DNA from: a bacterium
Lineage (GTDB): Bacteria; Desulfobacterota; GWC2-55-46
NCBI GenBank assembly: GCA_027310325.1
Contig: DAIDBB010000357.1
Location: 1 to 21,477 of the forward strand
DNA length: 21,477 nt
Direction of reading: 5' to 3'
Shown: in pieces, positions 15,926 to 21,477 of the stretch
How positions within the stretch are numbered: position 1 is the stretch's first letter
How the letters are laid out: each line of letters starts with the position of its first letter
Position numbers and translations under genes: made by a program
The notes under the pieces: generated by a model
Seen by the model: only the letters and a program-made list of their open reading frames with translations
Databases searched by the model: none
What the model was told of the DNA's origin: nothing

Positions 15926-16681
15926 TTAGTGCTTGAGGATTATCTCCTTTGCGAGCTCCATGTAGCTTATCGCCCCCCTTGACGTAACGTCATAGAGGAG
16001 CACGGGCTTTCCGAAAGACGGGCTTTCGCTCAGGCGGACGTTTCTCGGAATCATTGTCTTAAAGGCCTTGTCCTTGAAGTGGTTCCTTATCTCCTCTTCG
16101 ACCTGGTGTGAGAGGTTATTCCTCGCGTCGAACATGGTAAGGAGTATCCCCTCTATCTCAAGGATCGGGTTCAGTTTTGCCCTTATGAGCTCTATGGTCT
16201 TCATTATCTGGCTTATACCTTCGAGGGCGTAATATTCGCACTGAAGCGGTATGAGGACGGAGTTCGAGGCCACGAGGGCGTTAACTGTAAGGAGGCTCAA
16301 GGACGGTGGGCAGTCGATAAGGATGTAGTCGAACTGGTCCCTCGCCTCCCTAAGGCATTCCTTAAGTTGGTATTCCCTCGAAGGGGCGTCTACGAGCTCG
16401 ACCTCTGCCCCTATGAGGTCGATGCTCGAAGGTGCCAGCTTAAGAAAATTGAGTTCGGTCTCTTTGAGTAGAGATTTAAGGGGCGCGTGCTCTACAAGGG
16501 CCTGGTAAATGCCGCGGCCGTTTCTCGTCAGGCCCATCCCGCTCGTGGCGTTGCCCTGGGGGTCGAAGTCAACGAGGAGGACGTTTCTCTCGGCTACAGC
16601 GAGGGAAGCGGCGAGGTTTATGGCGGTCGTCGTCTTTCCCACGCCGCCCTTCTGGTTAGCTATCGAGATTATCCTTCCCAC
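15926..16681 (-). CDS. parA: chromosome-partitioning ATPase ParA (Soj)
   Basis: Deviant Walker-type ATPase that binds nucleoid DNA nonspecifically and moves ParB-parS complexes. The 251 residues start MGRIISIANQKGGVGKTTTA, with the deviant Walker A KGGVGKTT at 11-18, the DFDPQGNATSG stretch near 39-49, and the Walker B-like ILIDCPPSL. The start codon is GTG with AAGG six nt upstream. It is 59 bp ahead of parB. Confidence 0.97.
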   Translation of the reverse strand: MGRIISIANQKGGVGKTTTAINLAASLAVAERNVLLVDFDPQGNATSGMGLTRNGRGIYQALVEHAPLKSLLKETELNFLKLAPSSIDLIGAEVELVDAPSREYQLKECLREARDQFDYILIDCPPSLSLLTVNALVASNSVLIPLQCEYYALEGISQIMKTIELIRAKLNPILEIEGILLTMFDARNNLSHQVEEEIRNHFKDKAFKTMIPRNVRLSESPSFGKPVLLYDVTSRGAISYMELAKEIILKH

Positions 16682-16722
16682 TTTTTACCTTAAAATTTCT
16701 TCAAGAATAAATAGGTCAAGAA

Positions 16723-16751
16723 AGTTTAAAACAGATACCGAAGGTTTTCAA
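16723..16751 (-). promoter_or_regulatory. possible parAB promoter
   Basis: On the minus strand TTGAAA (16746-16751) and TAAACT (16723-16728; 4 of 6) are 17 bp apart. Transcription would start near 16716, about 35 nt before parA. A parS site begins 28 bp upstream of the -35, so ParB spreading could reach this promoter. Confidence 0.4.
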
Positions 16752-16779
16752 GTCCTTTTTCACCTGCTGTGGTGTTGAG

Positions 16780-16795
16780 TGTTCCACGTGGAACA
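16780..16795. promoter_or_regulatory. parS site 1
   Basis: Perfect 16-bp palindrome TGTTCCACGTGGAACA, in the parA-rsmG gap. It matches the known bacterial parS pattern TGTTNCACGTGNAACA. Confidence 0.95.
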
Positions 16796-16816
16796 TTTGG
16801 AGATAAAAATATCCGA

Positions 16817-16832
16817 TGTTCCACGTGGAACA
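16817..16832. promoter_or_regulatory. parS site 2
   Basis: Identical 16-bp palindrome TGTTCCACGTGGAACA, 37 bp centre to centre from site 1 and ending 4 bp from the rsmG stop codon. Confidence 0.95.
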
Positions 16833-16836
16833 TATT

Positions 16837-17496
16837 CTATCGCGCGGCCTTCCGAAAGGTAAGGATAACGGTCGTCCTGTCTGTAAAAGGCAGCTTTACC
16901 TCAAAGATATTGGGTCTTTCTATCCCGCTAATTTCCGCGACCCCCTTAAGCTCCTTTTCATATGCCGGGCCCTTGATGGCTATGATCGTCCCGCCCGGGG
17001 CCGTGTATGGGAGGCTTAACCTAAGGTAATCCCCAAGATCCGAAAAGGCCCTCGAGATGACGCGGTCGAAGGCCCCCGAGTACCTTTCTATTATGGATTT
17101 GTCTTCGACCCTCCCCGAGACCGCCTCTATCCCGGTAAGTCCGAGGGTCCTTATGACGTGCTTCATGAAGTGTACCTTTTTTTCGACCGAATCTAAGAGC
17201 GTTACGTCAATCGACGGGTCGTGGACCTTTATCGGTATGCCAGGAAATCCAGCCCCGGAACCTATGTCGAGAAGCCTCTTCGAGCCTTTTACATAGGGAT
17301 AAGGGATGAGGGAGTCCAGGAAGTGCCGAAGAATTATCTCGCGGTCGTTTTCAATGGAGGTGAGGTTTATCTTCCTGTTCCATGCCTTGAGCTCCCTGAA
17401 ATACCTGAGAAATAGGGCTATCGAGGCGTCAGTAAGGGCGACGGAAAGCTCGTCCCCCCCTTTTTTTAGAAGTTCTATAAGGAGTTTTTCTTCCAT
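16837..17496 (-). CDS. rsmG: 16S rRNA (guanine(527)-N7)-methyltransferase RsmG
   Basis: SAM-dependent methyltransferase for G527 of 16S rRNA. The 219 residues contain KINLTSI, the LRHFLDSL segment, the SAM-binding DIGSGAGFPGIP from residue 77, an LLDSVEKKVHFMK strand-helix, and VISRAFSDL. No convincing Shine-Dalgarno precedes the ATG; a parS site lies only 11 bp upstream, between rsmG and mnmG. It is probably read from the mnmG promoter. Confidence 0.96.
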   Translation of the reverse strand: MEEKLLIELLKKGGDELSVALTDASIALFLRYFRELKAWNRKINLTSIENDREIILRHFLDSLIPYPYVKGSKRLLDIGSGAGFPGIPIKVHDPSIDVTLLDSVEKKVHFMKHVIRTLGLTGIEAVSGRVEDKSIIERYSGAFDRVISRAFSDLGDYLRLSLPYTAPGGTIIAIKGPAYEKELKGVAEISGIERPNIFEVKLPFTDRTTVILTFRKAAR

Positions 17497-17507
17497 TTAA
17501 AGTGGTA

Positions 17508-17523
17508 TGTTCCACGTGGAACA
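17508..17523. promoter_or_regulatory. parS site 3
   Basis: Third identical TGTTCCACGTGGAACA, in the 55-bp rsmG-mnmG gap, 11 bp before the rsmG start codon. Together the three sites span about 740 bp and bracket rsmG. Confidence 0.95.
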
Positions 17524-17529
17524 TTGGAG

Positions 17530-17549
17530 GAACCTTTCAAGAAAGGTTC
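17530..17549. repeat. extragenic palindrome after mnmG
   Basis: A perfect 9-bp inverted repeat (GAACCTTTC and GAAAGGTTC with a 2-nt gap) lies 2 bp beyond the mnmG stop codon. No T tract follows in the leftward direction, so it is more likely an RNA-processing or stability hairpin, or a repeat-family member, than a terminator. It is closely similar to 4635-4656. Confidence 0.7.
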
Positions 17550-17551
17550 TC

Positions 17552-19426
17552 TCAAACCGCGCCCATCTTTTTGAGGTGGACCATGAGCATTGAGATCGCC
17601 GCGGGTGTAACCCCTGAGATCCGGCTCGCCTGCCCGATGGAGTAGGGCCTTAGTTTTTTAAGCTTTTCCCGTATCTCTGTTGAAAGCCCGCTTACGTCCT
17701 CATAGGCTATTCTCTGGGGGATTTTAAGCCCCTCTATCTTTTTAAACCTTCCGGCCTCTTCCACCTGCCTTTTTATATACCCATCGTACTTGGTCTCGAC
17801 CTCTATAGCTTCTTTCATGTCCTGCGGGATATCAAATTCGCGGTCTATGAGGCTAAAGACAGCCTTTAAATCGAGTTCAGGCCGCCGGAGGAGCTCCTTA
17901 AGTGTTGTCGCCTTCTTTATCTCGTTGGAATTCAGTGTTTTTAGCGAGCCATTTATCGCGGCGGTCGGGAAAACCCTGGTCTTGTCGAGAAATTCCTTAA
18001 GCTCATCGAGGGCCTTTTTCCTGGCGGCAAAAATGGCGTAAACGTCTTCTTTTACAAGGCCAACCTCAAAACCCTTTTCCCGAAGCCGCAACTCCGCGTT
18101 ATCTTCCCTCAAGAGGAGCCTGTACTCGGCCCTCGACGTGAACATCCTGTAAGGCTCTTTAGTCCCCTTTGTGACGAGGTCGTCTATCATGACCCCGATA
18201 TAGGCCTCCGACCTGTCGAGGATGAGCGGCCCGGCCCCCCTTATCTTCAGGGCCGCGTTTATCCCGGCCATCAGCCCCTGGGCCGCCGCCTCCTCGTAGC
18301 CTGACGTGCCGTTTATCTGGCCGGCCATGAAAAGGCCCTCTACCGGCTTTGTCTCAAGGGTGAGCTTTAACTGCGTCGGCTCGACGAAATCGTACTCGAT
18401 GGCGTAGCCGGGGCGGAGTATCGCGACATCTTCAAGGCCCTTTATTGTCCTTAAAAACCTGTACTGGACGTCTATGGGTAGCGACGTCGAAAGCCCGTTC
18501 GGATAGACCTCGTGAGTATCAAACCCCTCCGGCTCGAGAAAGACCTGGTGCCTCGCCCGCTGGGGGAATTTAACGACCTTGTCCTCTATCGAAGGGCAGT
18601 ACCTCGGCCCCGTGCCCTCGATTATCCCGCTATATAGCGGAGACCGGTCGAGGTTCCGCCTTATGGTTTCGTGCGTAGCCTCATTCGTATATGCGATGTG
18701 GCATGGGATCTGCCTGCGGGTAATCGGTCCCGATGAAAAGGAAAAGGGTTTTAGGTACGTAAGGGGTTGAAGCTCCTGCGCCTCCACCTTTGAGTAGTCT
18801 ATGGTCCTTCCATCGAGCCTCGGGCAGGTCCCGGTCTTGAGGCGGCCGAGGGTAAAGCCGAGTTTTTTGAGGGAATCCGAGAGGTTTACGCTCGCCCCGT
18901 CCCCGGCGCGTCCGCCGGGGTAATTAATGAGCCCTATATGGATAAGTCCCTTTAAAAAAGTTCCAGTCGTTATTATGACCGCCCTGGCGCTGAAGACCTC
19001 GCCGGTATTGAGGCGTACTCCGGCGACTTTCCCTTCATCTACAAGTATCTCCTCAACGAGACCCTGGCGGAGGTTGAGATTTTCGGCGTTCTCAAGGGCA
19101 AAACGCATCCTCTGCCTGTAAAAGGTCCTGTCGGCCTGGGCCCGGGTAGCCCTGACGGCCGGGCCTTTGCTGTCGTTAAGGACTCTAAACTGTATGGCGG
19201 CATCGTCTATGGCCTTTGCCATCTCGCCGCCGAGTGCGTCTATCTCTTTTACGAGATGGCCCTTTGCGACCCCGCCGATAGCCGGGTTGCAGGACATCTG
19301 TCCTATGGTATCGAGGTTCATGGTGATGACGAGGGTCGAAAGTCCCATGCGCGCCGCGGCAAGGGCAGCCTCGCACCCTGCGTGTCCGGCCCCGATCACT
19401 ACGATGTCGTATTTCGAGTAGTCCAT
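17552..19426 (-). CDS. mnmG: tRNA uridine-5-carboxymethylaminomethyl modification enzyme MnmG
   Basis: FAD-dependent partner of MnmE in wobble U34 modification. The 624 residues have the Rossmann FAD motif IGAGHAGCEAA from residue 11, the family signature CNPAIGGVAKGHLVKEIDALGG, the second signature GYAIEYDFVEPTQL, MAGQINGTSGYEEAAAQG, and the long C-terminal helical region. I chose ATG 19426 over the TTG at 19432. No Shine-Dalgarno is evident; the predicted leader is about 31 nt and contains the palindrome ACAAATTTGT at 19440-19449. It is the first gene of the leftward run to rsmG, parA and parB. Confidence 0.97.
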   Translation of the reverse strand: MDYSKYDIVVIGAGHAGCEAALAAARMGLSTLVITMNLDTIGQMSCNPAIGGVAKGHLVKEIDALGGEMAKAIDDAAIQFRVLNDSKGPAVRATRAQADRTFYRQRMRFALENAENLNLRQGLVEEILVDEGKVAGVRLNTGEVFSARAVIITTGTFLKGLIHIGLINYPGGRAGDGASVNLSDSLKKLGFTLGRLKTGTCPRLDGRTIDYSKVEAQELQPLTYLKPFSFSSGPITRRQIPCHIAYTNEATHETIRRNLDRSPLYSGIIEGTGPRYCPSIEDKVVKFPQRARHQVFLEPEGFDTHEVYPNGLSTSLPIDVQYRFLRTIKGLEDVAILRPGYAIEYDFVEPTQLKLTLETKPVEGLFMAGQINGTSGYEEAAAQGLMAGINAALKIRGAGPLILDRSEAYIGVMIDDLVTKGTKEPYRMFTSRAEYRLLLREDNAELRLREKGFEVGLVKEDVYAIFAARKKALDELKEFLDKTRVFPTAAINGSLKTLNSNEIKKATTLKELLRRPELDLKAVFSLIDREFDIPQDMKEAIEVETKYDGYIKRQVEEAGRFKKIEGLKIPQRIAYEDVSGLSTEIREKLKKLRPYSIGQASRISGVTPAAISMLMVHLKKMGAV

Positions 19427-19453
19427 TTTCAAATCTGAAACAAATTTGTGGTA

Positions 19454-19498
19454 AATCGATTCATTTTATAGTATCCTTTTCGGTTGTGTCAATCGATT
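19454..19498. promoter_or_regulatory. paired AATCGATT palindromes on the mnmG promoter
   Basis: The 8-bp palindrome AATCGATT occurs at 19454-19461 (at the predicted start point) and 19491-19498 (overlapping the -35), 37 bp apart. A one-mismatch copy, AATTGATT, is at 19551-19558. The placement would suit a repressor, but no regulator is identified. Short A/T-rich palindromes can occur by chance. Confidence 0.35.
19465..19492 (-). promoter_or_regulatory. mnmG operon promoter
   Basis: On the minus strand a perfect TTGACA (19487-19492) is 16 bp from TATAAA (19465-19470; 5 of 6). Transcription should start near 19458. It drives mnmG and probably rsmG, parA and parB. Confidence 0.7.
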
Positions 19499-19579
19499 TT
19501 GAGGAAGCGGAACAGGGTGGCGCGGGAGCCATCAAAAAAAGCGTACAACCAATTGATTTTATTACATAAATAATAATTA

Positions 19580-19607
19580 TTGACATTAAATTCAAATACT
19601 GTATACT
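19580..19607 (+). promoter_or_regulatory. dksA-like gene promoter
   Basis: A perfect TTGACA at 19580-19585 and TATACT at 19602-19607 (5 of 6) are 16 bp apart. The start point should fall about 6-9 nt past 19607, at or just before the ATG at 19616. The transcript is therefore predicted to be leaderless or nearly so. Confidence 0.7.
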
Positions 19608-19615
19608 TCGTACTT

Positions 19616-20209
19616 ATGCCAAAGACCAACACAAAAACAAAAAAAACCGTTTCGCGCGCAACAAAAGCTTCCTCCAAGCCTAAAAAGTCCCCGGCAAGGA
19701 AATTGAGTGCGGCGCCTTCAACCAAAGAAAAAGCAAAAATGGCAAAGACAACCCCCGCCGCAGCGCCGGCGACAACGTCAAAGGGGGGGAGGGCCTCTTT
19801 TAAAAAAGAGGTGACCAAGAAACTCCTCGACGCAAAGACAAGGATACTCCAGGAAGTCTCACAGAAGATAAAGCACGAGAGCGACAGTCTCAAGTTCGAG
19901 ATAGGCGATATCTACGACATCGCAAGCAGCGAACGCGAGCGCGAGCTCACGCTCTCGCTCGGAGACCGCGACCGTGAAAAGCTCTCCGAGATCGACGAGG
20001 CCCTTGAGCGCATAAACGACAACATCTACGGCATATGCGAGGAGTGCGGAGAGCCGATAGCCGAGGACAGGCTCCGGGCCCTGCCTTTCACCCGCGTATG
20101 CGTGGAGTGCCAGTCGAAAAACGAAAAGGAAATGAAGATAAGAGGCAGGATCATCGAGGAAGAGACGGGCCTCGGCATCATGGAAAGGGAAGAGGAAGAG
20201 GAGTTTTAA
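19616..20209 (+). CDS. DksA/TraR-family RNA polymerase-binding regulator with Lys/Ala-rich tail
   Basis: The C-terminal part matches DksA, which enters the polymerase secondary channel and, with ppGpp, adjusts transcription of rRNA and other genes. From ATG 19616 there are 197 residues. Residues 1-60 are a disordered-looking K/A/S/T/P tail. Residues 62-135 form the coiled coil with tip D98-x-x-D101-x-A103, matching E. coli D71/D74/A76. The zinc site is C141, C144, C162, C165 (C-x2-C-x17-C-x2-C). The end is very acidic. A frame back to TTG 19580 exists, but that codon is part of the -35. Met42 (19739) would give a tail-shortened 156-aa form. A strong terminator follows. Confidence 0.9.
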   Translation: MPKTNTKTKKTVSRATKASSKPKKSPARKLSAAPSTKEKAKMAKTTPAAAPATTSKGGRASFKKEVTKKLLDAKTRILQEVSQKIKHESDSLKFEIGDIYDIASSERERELTLSLGDRDREKLSEIDEALERINDNIYGICEECGEPIAEDRLRALPFTRVCVECQSKNEKEMKIRGRIIEEETGLGIMEREEEEEF

Positions 20210-20232
20210 CCTCCGCATATGAATCCCTAAGG

Positions 20233-20270
20233 GGCCGCCGTCGAATAAGACCTTCGACGGCGGCCTTTTT
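20233..20270 (+). terminator. intrinsic terminator after the dksA-like gene
   Basis: A perfect 13-bp stem (20233-20245 with 20253-20265, GGCCGCCG-rich) with a 7-nt loop is followed by TTTTT at 20266-20270, about 23 bp after the stop codon. Confidence 0.93.
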
Positions 20271-20306
20271 ATTTGGGTTCAAGTTCAAGGGGCTGAAAAC
20301 CCGAAG

Positions 20307-20344
20307 TATAATCCCCCCTTTCTAAGGGGTGAGGGGGGATTATA
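20307..20344. repeat. extragenic palindrome with C6/G6 arms
   Basis: Perfect 12-bp arms TATAATCCCCCC (20307-20318) and GGGGGGATTATA (20333-20344) surround a 14-nt loop. No T tract follows. It looks like a dispersed palindromic element; confirmation needs other copies in the genome. Confidence 0.75.
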
Positions 20345-20358
20345 AATGGGTCTACCAT

Positions 20359-20380
20359 CTCCTCTCCTTTGCGAGGGGAG
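20359..20380. repeat. second extragenic palindrome
   Basis: Eight-bp arms CTCCTCTC (20359-20366) and GAGGGGAG (20373-20380) pair with one G-T wobble around a 6-nt loop, and a G-rich tail runs to about 20392. It lies 14 bp from the preceding palindrome, so the two may be one composite element. Confidence 0.5.
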
Positions 20381-20456
20381 GCCGGGAGGGGTGATAAGGG
20401 TCCGGGATAATCTCCCCTGGCCGCTCCTTAGGAAAGAGTTGTAACAACGAGTCGCA

Positions 20457-21380
20457 ATGATTAGCTCAAACATTAAAATAAAGTTCAGCCTCCTCATAGT
20501 CATAGCCATGATAATCTGGGGCGGGAGCTGGGTCTCGGCAAAGGCCATAGCCGACGCCATGCCGCCGGAGGCCCTCACCTTCTGGAGGTTTTTTATCAGT
20601 TTTCTTTCCATGCTCCCGGTCACGCTCATCTTTAAGGAACCGATAAAGGTAAGCCGGCCCGCCCTTGGCTATACGCTCCTGGGCGCCGTAGCCATGGGGC
20701 TTTATCTCTATTTCTTTTTCAAGGGCCTTAAGTACGGGTTTGCTGGAGCGGCCGGGGTGCTCGTCACGTCCATGATGCCCCTTGTGACGTTCACGCTCTC
20801 CATATTCATCTTCAAAAAGACGCCGACCGGGAGAGATTTATTCGGGCTTGCCCTGGGGCTCGCCGGCGGCGGCGTGCTTCTTCAGGCCTGGACGTTCGAT
20901 GGACGGATCTTCTCAGGCGGCAACGTCTATTTCCTGCTGTGCTCCGTGCTGTGGGCAACACTGACTATTTCGAGCGAAAAGGCGGGCGAGCTGATCTCGC
21001 CCGTTCTCTTTAGCGTCCTCACGTATGGCTTCAGCGCAGCGCTTTTTTTCTTCCTTGCCCTGCCTTACGGCATGAGGAATATCCTGAGGCAGGATACGGT
21101 TTTTTGGCTGAACATGCTCTACCTTGGCGTCATCTCGAGCACCTTCGCGACGACGGTATATTTCTTCGCCTCAAGCCGCCTCAGCTCCAACAGGGCGAGC
21201 TCGTTTGTGTTTCTCGTCCCTTCGTTCGCGGTTATTTTAAGCTGGATATTCCTGGGAGAGATACCAAAGATGCCGACGATCGCCGGGGGGCTCATAGCCG
21301 TTTCGGCGACATACATTATCAATAAGAATGGCAGGAAGGAAGCCCGACTGGAAAAAAAGGAGTTGGAGACGGCCGGATGA
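20457..21380 (+). CDS. EamA-family (DMT superfamily) transporter
   Basis: Inner-membrane drug/metabolite transporter-type protein with 307 residues and about ten hydrophobic helices, in the usual two EamA repeats (about 12-140 and 155-290). The first repeat opens with IIWGGSWVSAKAIADAMPPEALTFWRF, the typical family start; the second ends with FLGEIPKMPTIAGGLIAVSATYI. Members export amino acids, nucleotides, sugars or other metabolites, so the substrate is unknown. No clear Shine-Dalgarno lies before the ATG. The stop overlaps the next gene's start in ATGA. Confidence 0.9.
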   Translation: MISSNIKIKFSLLIVIAMIIWGGSWVSAKAIADAMPPEALTFWRFFISFLSMLPVTLIFKEPIKVSRPALGYTLLGAVAMGLYLYFFFKGLKYGFAGAAGVLVTSMMPLVTFTLSIFIFKKTPTGRDLFGLALGLAGGGVLLQAWTFDGRIFSGGNVYFLLCSVLWATLTISSEKAGELISPVLFSVLTYGFSAALFFFLALPYGMRNILRQDTVFWLNMLYLGVISSTFATTVYFFASSRLSSNRASSFVFLVPSFAVILSWIFLGEIPKMPTIAGGLIAVSATYIINKNGRKEARLEKKELETAG

Positions 21381-21477
21381 GAAATATATTTCACGCTGTC
21401 AGTATCTCCCTCGGACTCCTGGTGGCGCTTGCAACATGGGTCTATGCTGAAGAGGAGGCCATCGAGGACCCCTGTTC
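21377..21477 (+). CDS. secreted protein, N-terminal fragment cut by window end
   Basis: The frame opens at ATG 21377, overlapping the transporter stop by 4 nt (ATGA), and runs off the window after 33 codons. The product has a short basic start (MRN), a hydrophobic stretch (about 8-22) and a likely signal-peptidase site after VYA, then an acidic mature start (EEEAIEDPC). The cysteine is not placed as a lipobox. The function cannot be told. The overlap suggests co-expression with the transporter. Confidence 0.6.
   Translation, partial: MRNIFHAVSISLGLLVALATWVYAEEEAIEDPC

Noticed and set aside
19580..19615. TTG start for the DksA-like gene at 19580
   Set aside because: That TTG belongs to a perfect -35 TTGACA with a matching -10 downstream, so the extra codons should lie upstream of the transcript start.

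Overview
The window looks like the chromosomal replication-origin neighbourhood of a didermic (Gram-negative type) bacterium. By eye the coding DNA is moderately GC-rich, with frequent AGG arginine and ATA isoleucine codons. YidC has the long N-terminal periplasmic domain of didermic bacteria, and the DksA-type protein keeps both acidic tip residues and a four-cysteine zinc site. I infer a deltaproteobacterium in the broad sense, or a related phylum such as Nitrospirota. The sequence alone does not settle the lineage.

Layout. Positions 1-280 hold a 100-bp tandem repeat ending in a long hairpin, followed by a promoter and a glutamate dehydrogenase gene. Next comes a rightward run: dnaA, dnaN, rpmH, rnpA, yidD, yidC, mnmE, typA (1897-10760). 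DnaA-box-like 9-mers cluster in front of dnaA (1835-1866) and between dnaA and dnaN (3311-3408), and one lies inside the rpmH promoter (4708-4716). Positions 10761-11205 carry no supported gene and lie where the two strands' genes converge. From 19426 down to 11206 everything is leftward: mnmG, rsmG, parA, parB, a branched-chain aminotransferase, a ClC-type chloride transporter, endonuclease V and a DJ-1/PfpI-family protein. Three identical perfect 16-bp parS palindromes flank rsmG. A short divergent promoter region (19427-19615) separates mnmG from a rightward dksA-like gene, which ends in a strong terminator. The right edge has two extragenic palindromes, an EamA-family transporter and the start of a secreted protein cut by the window end.

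How it fits together. DnaA and the beta clamp start and sustain replication. ParA, ParB and parS segregate the origin. L34, the RNase P protein, YidD and YidC serve translation, RNA processing and membrane-protein insertion. MnmE and MnmG make the same tRNA wobble-uridine modification, although here they are about 9 kb apart on opposite strands. Against the common bacterial order (parB-parA-rsmG-mnmG-mnmE-jag-yidC-yidD-rnpA-rpmH, then a divergent dnaA-dnaN-recF-gyrB), this locus is rearranged. dnaA-dnaN reads into rpmH, the mnmG-parB block is inverted relative to mnmE, and recF, gyrB and jag are absent.

I see no clear novel defence or metabolic system. The points most worth a second look are the rearranged origin locus with split DnaA-box clusters, the probably leaderless dksA-like gene with a lysine/alanine-rich tail, the ClC transporter with altered filter residues, the paired AATCGATT sites on the mnmG promoter, and several extragenic palindrome families.
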